A stretch of DNA of 54,719 nt from an uncultured Clostridia bacterium (GTDB lineage: Bacteria; Bacillota; Clostridia; Christensenellales; Borkfalkiaceae): assembly GCA_947629675.1 (NCBI GenBank), contig CANREM010000010.1:1-54719 (forward strand). Reading direction: 5' to 3'. This document shows, piece after piece, positions 49,101-54,719 of the stretch. Both the position numbers and the translations under genes were made by a program. A model generated the notes under the pieces. The model ran no database searches. It was not told the origin of the DNA and saw only the letters and a program-made list of their open reading frames with translations. Position 1 is the stretch's first letter. Each line of letters opens with the position of its first letter.

Positions 49101-51566
49101 ATGAAGAAAAAAAACCCGCTGATCATTCTCGCACTTGTCTCCGCGCTCTGCACTGCGCCCGCGCTCTCCGCTTGCGGAAAGGGAGCGAGCGGGGACTTGA
49201 AGTCGATCAGTCTTGGAGATCAGCCTTCTCTCGTGGAACAATACATCGGAAAGCCCGACAGGATTTCCGATAACGAGAACGGGATGACTTACTTCTATGA
49301 GGGCGAAAATACCCTCACCGAGGTCAATTTCGTCCAAAGCACGGAGGGATATGTCGTTGATTCCGTGCTGTATAACGCCAACACCGCGCAGACGTGGGAA
49401 CAGAAGGACCGCGGCGGCAGCACCGTGGGATTGAAGTTTGACGGGGAGACGACCTATCGGGATATCCTCGGCATGGAGGTGGAGGACTACCAGGCGACCA
49501 TTACCCTGTCCGACGGGAGCTATCGCCTCTATCACCTTGAGGAACTTCCCGAAGAATACGAGATGTCGGGCAACCTCGTCAATTGGACGTGGACGGACGA
49601 GTACGGCAAGCACGAGGACGTCGCGACCCGTCTCACTATCCAGAACGGCCTTCCGATGGACTGCAATGTCTATGCCCACATGAATGGCGAAGAGCGCGAA
49701 GTGACCCTCACCATCGACGAGGGCGTCGCCGTGATCGATGCACATGCCTTCCGTGAATGCAGCCAGCTCACGAAGGTCGTCATCCCCAATTCCATGGCGC
49801 AGATCTACTATAGGGCATTTGAAGGGTGCGAGAATCTGAACGCCGTCGAGATCAAAGATCTCGCCCGTTGGTGTAGCATCGATTTCCTCGCATACAATGC
49901 AAATCCTCTGTATTATGCGAAGAACCTCTATCTGAACGGGAAACTCGTGGAGGGAGAACTCAAACTTCCCGATACGCTCACTTCCATTTCCAAGAATTCG
50001 TTGCGCAACTGCGCCAACGTCACAAAGCTTGTCATTCCTTCCCGCCTCACCCGCATCGGCGACTATTCGCTCATCGGCTTCGAAGATCTCGAACACATCG
50101 AGGTGGAGGCGGGCAATGTCAACTATAAGAGCGAGAACGACTGCCTCATCGATACGCGTTTGAACACCGTGATCGTCGGAAGTGGTACGGATGTCACCAT
50201 CCCCGCAGACATCACAAAGGTCGATACGGCGGCATTCTACAACAACGGAAATATTCAAAAGCTCACCATTCCGGGCACCGTGAAACAAATCGGCGACAGT
50301 GCGTTCTACGGCTGCCGGAACCTGTCCGAGATCGAGATCGCATCGCGCGGCGAAGGCTTTGACGGCAGATTGGCCTTCGGGGCAATGTCATTCGGCGAAT
50401 GCGACGCACTCGAGACAGTCACGATCCCGCGAAATGTCTCCCTCGGGAAGGGGACGTTCTACCTCTGCAAGGGATTAAGCAATGTGACGCTGCCCGAAGG
50501 CATCGCCGACCTTTCCCCCAACCTGCATTTCCAGGAGGACGACCAGTCCCTCGATAAGGCGGATAAATACGGATTCTTTGAGGGTTGCACTTCGCTCGTG
50601 AGCATCACGCTGCCCGCCTCGATCAGGACGATCGGCGTCCGCACCTTTGCAAACTGCACCAGCCTCGAGACGGTCGTCTATCAGCAGGTCACCGAAAGCA
50701 CTTCGATCGCCATTGAGAGATCTGCCTTCGAAGGCTGCACGTCGCTCACCTCCCTTCCACTTCCTGCCGCCGCGACCAACCGGACGGTAAACGCACTCGG
50801 TGATGCCGTCTTTGCGGGCTGCACGGGCCTTGTCTCCGTCACCATTCCGGCCGAAGTCAAGAGCATCGGGAAAGAGGCATTCAAGGGTTGCACGAACCTT
50901 CAGACCGTGACCTATGTGCCGACCGAATTCTCCAATACGAATTTTACGCTCGGGGATTCTGCGTTTGAGGACTGCACTTCGCTTACCGCTCTTCCGCTTC
51001 CCAACAATGCTGTGGACAATAAGAGCGTGAAGGAACTTCCCGCCTATGCCTTTGCTGGCTGCACGGGGCTTGTGAACATCACGATCCCCGGCGACGTCAC
51101 TATGCTCGGCGAGGGTGTCTTTAAGGACTGCACGTCGCTCACGACAGTCAACTATGAGCCGAGCAGCACGGACGGACTTGCCCTCGAGGCCTCCGCATTC
51201 GAGAACTGCACTTCGCTCACAGCTCTTCCGCTCTTTGGCTTGAAGGATGTTGTGATCACCTCTGTGGAGTCCTCCGTCTTTGCAGGCTGCACCTCTCTTG
51301 AGAATGCCGTGCTTCCCGCCGACGTTACGATCATCAAAGAGAACGCGTTCGCGGGCTGCACAGGGCTTAAGAGCATCTCCATTCTTGCAAAAGAATTCAG
51401 TGAAGTCGAAGTGGGGGCGTTCCAAGGTTGCGACGCACTCACGACCGTAAACTTTGCGGGAACGGCAGAAGAATGGCAGGCGGTCATGAACAAGCGTATC
51501 GTCGATGAGACGGTGATGGATGCCTTGGACAAGGGCGTCAACGTGACATACAACTATCAAGGTTAA
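49101..51566 (+). CDS. BspA-type leucine-rich-repeat lipoprotein
   Basis: The 821-residue surface protein has a lipoprotein signal with lipobox LSAC (Cys about residue 25). An N-terminal domain of about 190 residues that I do not recognise starts SISLGDQPSLVEQYIGKPD. From about residue 205 come BspA-type repeats (LRR_5): the pattern IxxxAFxxCxxLxxVxIP occurs about twelve times with one degenerate stretch (about 275-330). CGGAGG precedes the ATG. BspA-like proteins often bind host surfaces or other bacteria. It has its own promoter and terminator. Confidence 0.92.
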   Translation: MKKKNPLIILALVSALCTAPALSACGKGASGDLKSISLGDQPSLVEQYIGKPDRISDNENGMTYFYEGENTLTEVNFVQSTEGYVVDSVLYNANTAQTWEQKDRGGSTVGLKFDGETTYRDILGMEVEDYQATITLSDGSYRLYHLEELPEEYEMSGNLVNWTWTDEYGKHEDVATRLTIQNGLPMDCNVYAHMNGEEREVTLTIDEGVAVIDAHAFRECSQLTKVVIPNSMAQIYYRAFEGCENLNAVEIKDLARWCSIDFLAYNANPLYYAKNLYLNGKLVEGELKLPDTLTSISKNSLRNCANVTKLVIPSRLTRIGDYSLIGFEDLEHIEVEAGNVNYKSENDCLIDTRLNTVIVGSGTDVTIPADITKVDTAAFYNNGNIQKLTIPGTVKQIGDSAFYGCRNLSEIEIASRGEGFDGRLAFGAMSFGECDALETVTIPRNVSLGKGTFYLCKGLSNVTLPEGIADLSPNLHFQEDDQSLDKADKYGFFEGCTSLVSITLPASIRTIGVRTFANCTSLETVVYQQVTESTSIAIERSAFEGCTSLTSLPLPAAATNRTVNALGDAVFAGCTGLVSVTIPAEVKSIGKEAFKGCTNLQTVTYVPTEFSNTNFTLGDSAFEDCTSLTALPLPNNAVDNKSVKELPAYAFAGCTGLVNITIPGDVTMLGEGVFKDCTSLTTVNYEPSSTDGLALEASAFENCTSLTALPLFGLKDVVITSVESSVFAGCTSLENAVLPADVTIIKENAFAGCTGLKSISILAKEFSEVEVGAFQGCDALTTVNFAGTAEEWQAVMNKRIVDETVMDALDKGVNVTYNYQG

Positions 51567-51589
51567 AGATCGTACAAATCAAATCTCTT

Positions 51590-51627
51590 GCCGCCGTCCG
51601 GGTCTTCGGGCGGCGGCTTTTGTTTTG
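51590..51627 (+). terminator. Terminator of the LRR lipoprotein gene
   Basis: GCCGCCGTCCG/CGGGCGGCGGC stem followed by TTTTGTTTTG. Confidence 0.88.
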
Positions 51628-51661
51628 CAAGGCGCACGCTGCGTTTTTTGAGTAATTATGT

Positions 51662-51690
51662 TTGAAATACGCGCGCGAGTGTGATATAAT
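51662..51690 (+). promoter_or_regulatory. Promoter of lon-engB
   Basis: TTGAAA (51662-51667), 17 bp, TATAAT (51685-51690). No CIRCE-like repeat is visible near it. Confidence 0.78.
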
Positions 51691-51717
51691 ATTAGAAATT
51701 CCAATGAGGGATATACT

Positions 51718-54045
51718 ATGGTTATGTCCGAAACACCCAAAATTCTTTCCGTGATCCCCATGCGGACGCAGGTCGTATTTCCCGATACCGTCGTCACTTT
51801 CGAAGTGGCGCGCGGGATCTCGATCGCCGCACTCGACCGTGCCGCCTACCACGATTCCGAGATCTTTCTCTCCCGCCAGACGGCGGAGAAGGACATGCCG
51901 GGGACGGAGGACCTCTCCCTTGTGGGGACGGTCGCCTCCATCCGCCAGAAGCTCATGCTCCCCGGGGACCGCATCCGCATCACGGTGGAGGCACTCTACC
52001 GCGCCCGCGCGCGGGACTTCCGCATGCAGGACGGCTTTATCTATGCCGTCGTCGATCCCCTTCCCTCCGCGCACGGCGATCCCGAGGAGGAGGAAGCGCA
52101 TTTCCGCACGGTGAAGGATCTCGTCCGCGATCTGTATGCGGAAAACCCCAAGGCGATGCGGGAGCTGGACGGCGCGCTTGCGGGCGTTGCCGATATCGAC
52201 GCCTACATCAACATCTGTGCGCACAGGCTGCGTCTTAAAGATGAGATCAAACAGCAGATCCTTGCCGAGGACGACCTCATCGAGCGGCTCAAACTCCTCG
52301 AGACCTGCCTTTCGACGGAGAAGGAGATCGCCCGTCTCGAGAGCAAGATCGCCGAGGATGTGCGCAAAAACATCGACAAGGCGCAGAAGGAATATTACCT
52401 CCGCGAACAGCTCAAGGCCATCCATGCCGAACTCGGCGACGACGGCGAGGAGAACGATAAACTGCGCGAAAAGATCCTTGCAAAGCACCTTCCCGCACCC
52501 ATCGAGGAGAAGGCTCTCGCCGAGCTTGCACGCATGGACCGCATGCCCTCCTCCTCGCCCGAATATACCGTCCTGCGCAACTACGCCGATTGGCTCATCG
52601 ACCTTCCCTGGCACGAGGAGACGACGGACACAGCCTCCCTTGCCGATGTGGAGAAGGTCCTCGAAGAGGATCATTACGGCCTCGAAAAGATCAAGGAACG
52701 CGTCGTCGAATATCTCGCCGTCCTCAAGCTGACGGGGGAGCTGAAGGCACCCATCCTCTGCCTCGTCGGACCTCCCGGCGTGGGCAAGACGAGCATCGCG
52801 AAGTCGGTCGCCCGCGCCCTCGGCAGGAAGTTCGTCCGCATGAGCCTCGGCGGCCTTAAGGACGAGGCGGAGATCAGGGGGCACCGCCGCACTTACATCG
52901 GCGCGATGCCCGGCCGCATCCTCTATGAGATGAAGAATGCGGGCTGTATCAACCCCGTCTTTCTCCTCGATGAAGTGGACAAGATCTCCTCGGATATGCG
53001 CGGAGATCCCGCGAGCGCGCTTCTGGAAGTTTTGGATCCCGAACAGAACGCCACCTTCCGTGACCGCTATCTCGAAGTGGAGTACGACCTTTCAAAGGTC
53101 ATGTTCATCGCGACGGCGAACACCCTCGACACCATCCCCATGCCCCTCCGCGACCGCATGGAGATCATCGAACTTTCGGGCTATACGCAGCAGGAAAAGC
53201 GGGAGATCGCACGGCGGTATCTCGTGCCTAAAAAGCGCAAGGAAAACGGCCTTACGGGGGAGCAATTGCACATCACCGAGGGCGCGATCGACGCGATGAT
53301 CGACGGCTATACGATGGAGGCGGGCGTCCGCTCGCTGGAGCGCACCATCGGCACCGTCTGCAGAAAGGCGGCCGTACGCATCGCCAAGGGGGAGGAGACG
53401 GGCAGGATCACCGTCACCAAGCAAAATCTTGAAAAATACCTCGGGGCAAAGCGGTTCCTGCGGGACGGCGAGATGCGCTCCGAGGACGAAGTGGGTGCCG
53501 CGACGGGCCTTGCCTGGACGGCGGTGGGGGGCACCACGCTCACCATCGAGGTCTCCGTCATGCAGGGCAAGGGGGAGATCCTTCTCACGGGGAAACTCGG
53601 CGACGTCATGAAGGAATCCGCCCGCGCGGCCATCTCCTACATCCGCTCCCACGCCGAAAAATACGGCATCGAAGAGAGCGATTTCGAGAAGAAGGACGTC
53701 CACATCCACGTCCCCGAGGGGGCGACGCCCAAGGACGGCCCCTCGGCGGGCATCACGATGGCGACGGCCATTCTTTCCGCCTTCACGGGGAAACCCGTCC
53801 GCCGCGACGTGGCCATGACGGGGGAGATCACCCTCCGCGGGAAGGTGCTTCCCATCGGCGGCCTCAAGGAAAAGGCCCTCGCCGCGAGCCGCATCGGCAT
53901 CCGCGACGTCATCATCCCCGAGGAGAACAAAAAGGACGTCGAGGAGATCCCCGAGGAGATCGGGAAGAACTTGCATTTCATCCCCGTCTCCGAAGTGGAC
54001 GAGGTGTTCCAGAACGCCGTAAAGGGGCTATCCTATGCGCATTAA
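51718..54045 (+). CDS. lon: ATP-dependent protease Lon (LonA)
   Basis: The 775-residue soluble protease degrades damaged and regulatory proteins. It has the N-terminal substrate domain (about 1-200), a helical part, the AAA domain with GPPGVGKTSIAKSVA (about 350) and FLLDEVDKIS, and the C-terminal Ser-Lys protease domain with the catalytic Ser in DGPSAG (about 676) and Lys in GGLKEK (about 719). GAGGG precedes the first ATG; a second in-frame ATG lies 6 bp later. It overlaps engB by 11 bp. Confidence 0.97.
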   Translation: MVMSETPKILSVIPMRTQVVFPDTVVTFEVARGISIAALDRAAYHDSEIFLSRQTAEKDMPGTEDLSLVGTVASIRQKLMLPGDRIRITVEALYRARARDFRMQDGFIYAVVDPLPSAHGDPEEEEAHFRTVKDLVRDLYAENPKAMRELDGALAGVADIDAYINICAHRLRLKDEIKQQILAEDDLIERLKLLETCLSTEKEIARLESKIAEDVRKNIDKAQKEYYLREQLKAIHAELGDDGEENDKLREKILAKHLPAPIEEKALAELARMDRMPSSSPEYTVLRNYADWLIDLPWHEETTDTASLADVEKVLEEDHYGLEKIKERVVEYLAVLKLTGELKAPILCLVGPPGVGKTSIAKSVARALGRKFVRMSLGGLKDEAEIRGHRRTYIGAMPGRILYEMKNAGCINPVFLLDEVDKISSDMRGDPASALLEVLDPEQNATFRDRYLEVEYDLSKVMFIATANTLDTIPMPLRDRMEIIELSGYTQQEKREIARRYLVPKKRKENGLTGEQLHITEGAIDAMIDGYTMEAGVRSLERTIGTVCRKAAVRIAKGEETGRITVTKQNLEKYLGAKRFLRDGEMRSEDEVGAATGLAWTAVGGTTLTIEVSVMQGKGEILLTGKLGDVMKESARAAISYIRSHAEKYGIEESDFEKKDVHIHVPEGATPKDGPSAGITMATAILSAFTGKPVRRDVAMTGEITLRGKVLPIGGLKEKALAASRIGIRDVIIPEENKKDVEEIPEEIGKNLHFIPVSEVDEVFQNAVKGLSYAH

Positions 54046-54625
54046 CGGGGCAAAATTCATCACATCCGCCGCAAGCGAGAAACAGTTCATCCTCCCCGAC
54101 CGCCCCATGATCGCGGTCGCGGGCAGGTCCAACGCGGGCAAAAGCACCCTCATCAACATGCTCGCGGGGCAGAAAAAGCTCGCCAAGACGAGTTCCGCCC
54201 CCGGCAGGACCCGCCTCGTCAACTACTTCGACTTCGGGCAGTTCCTGCTCGCCGATCTTCCCGGCTACGGCTATGCGGCCGTCTCGCGGGAGGAGAAGGC
54301 GAAGTGGGCAAAGACGCTGGACGCTTTTTTTGAAAAGAAGGAACACATCGCCCATGTCTTTCTCCTCTCGGACATCCGCCGCGACCCCTCGGAGGACGAC
54401 TTCACGATGGTGGAATTTTTGAACTACCATATGATCCCCTTCACCGTCATCGCCACGAAGAACGACAAACTCTCCCGCATGAAGGCAAAGGAGCGGGTGC
54501 GCGCCGTCGCGAACGAGTACGGCCTCGGCGAGGGGAACGTCATCGCCGTCTCCGGAATGACGGGTGACGGCAAGGAGGAGCTTCTCTCCAAAATTGAAGC
54601 TATCCTTGATGCGAAACGCGTATAA
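54035..54625 (+). CDS. engB: Ribosome-biogenesis GTPase EngB/YsxC
   Basis: The 196-residue GTPase acts in late assembly of the large ribosomal subunit. Its G motifs are AGRSNAGKSTLIN (G1), APGRTRLVNYF (G2), DLPGYGYA (G3) and TKNDKL (G4). The start lies inside the end of lon, the usual lon-engB coupling. A repeat follows directly after its stop. Confidence 0.96.
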   Translation: MRINGAKFITSAASEKQFILPDRPMIAVAGRSNAGKSTLINMLAGQKKLAKTSSAPGRTRLVNYFDFGQFLLADLPGYGYAAVSREEKAKWAKTLDAFFEKKEHIAHVFLLSDIRRDPSEDDFTMVEFLNYHMIPFTVIATKNDKLSRMKAKERVRAVANEYGLGEGNVIAVSGMTGDGKEELLSKIEAILDAKRV

Positions 54626-54641
54626 GCGGGTCGGGTAACCG

Positions 54642-54719
54642 TGTCATTCCGAGACCCCGCAGGGGTCGAGAGAATCCCCTCATACGAAGTCCACTTGCCC
54701 ACCCCTTGAGGGGTGGGTG
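54642..54719. repeat. REP-like repeats cut by the window edge
   Basis: GTCATTCCGAGACCCCGCAG with GAATCCCCTCATACGAAGTCC resembles 25938-26035. It is followed from 54694 by the CCACCCC-TTGA-GGGGTGG element, truncated by the end of the window. Confidence 0.75.

Overview
The window comes from a GC-rich, anaerobic, Gram-positive-type bacterium of the class Clostridia. This is inferred from gene content and order: a flavodiiron protein next to rubredoxin, an Rrf2-iscS-iscU cluster, cdaA, the rpmE-DUF1385-prmC-prfA order, a DUF5685 gene beside a J-domain-like gene, and sigma-A promoters with near-consensus hexamers and 17-bp spacers throughout. The dispersed intergenic repeats resemble those of gut Christensenellales-like genomes; that placement is a guess. 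Coding density is high, genes are often coupled by TGATG or ATGA overlaps, and codon third positions are strongly GC.

Layout. 1-6170 (minus): tRNA-Gln and a five-gene polyamine operon (arginine/lysine-type decarboxylase, spermidine synthase, agmatinase, carboxynorspermidine synthase, carboxynorspermidine decarboxylase). In front of it lie a strong promoter, a folded RNA of about 240 nt and an intrinsic terminator placed just before the first ribosome binding site. 6230-7040: upp. 7040-8820: repeats and a serpin lipoprotein. 8936-16085 (plus): comEC-holA, then cdaA, a 37-residue CdaR-like microprotein, a DUF1015 protein, aspartokinase and a membrane protein. 16186-18520 (minus): iscS-iscU-rrf2. 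18550-20750: an AT-richer island with an XRE regulator divergent from a helical ORF, a patatin phospholipase lacking its own start, and a DUF4234 protein. 20766-22027 (minus): rpsF-ssb-rpsR. 22070-25854 (minus): a membrane-anchored repeat protein of 1225 residues. 26155-29555: cca and divergent dagK plus a SpoIIE-type phosphatase. 29687-33260 (minus): a small membrane protein, a YfcE phosphoesterase, a cardiolipin synthase and an MDR dehydrogenase. 33421-39985 (plus): rpmE, a DUF1385-PrmC fusion, prfA, an aspartate-type aminotransferase, a P-loop protein and thrC. 40340-44864 (plus): trpS, DUF5685, a J-like protein, a membrane protein and an RlmD-type methyltransferase. 44926-47298 (minus): a modular lipoprotein. 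47437-54625 (plus): flavodiiron protein and rubredoxin, an LRR lipoprotein, lon and engB.

Most of the window is core housekeeping. The points that deserve a second look are the patatin gene, which appears to be reached only by a -1 frameshift on an A8 run with a dnaX-like upstream Shine-Dalgarno; the leader RNA and terminator before the polyamine operon; the CdaR position reduced to one transmembrane segment; the DUF1385-PrmC fusion; and structured intergenic repeats whose ends covary.
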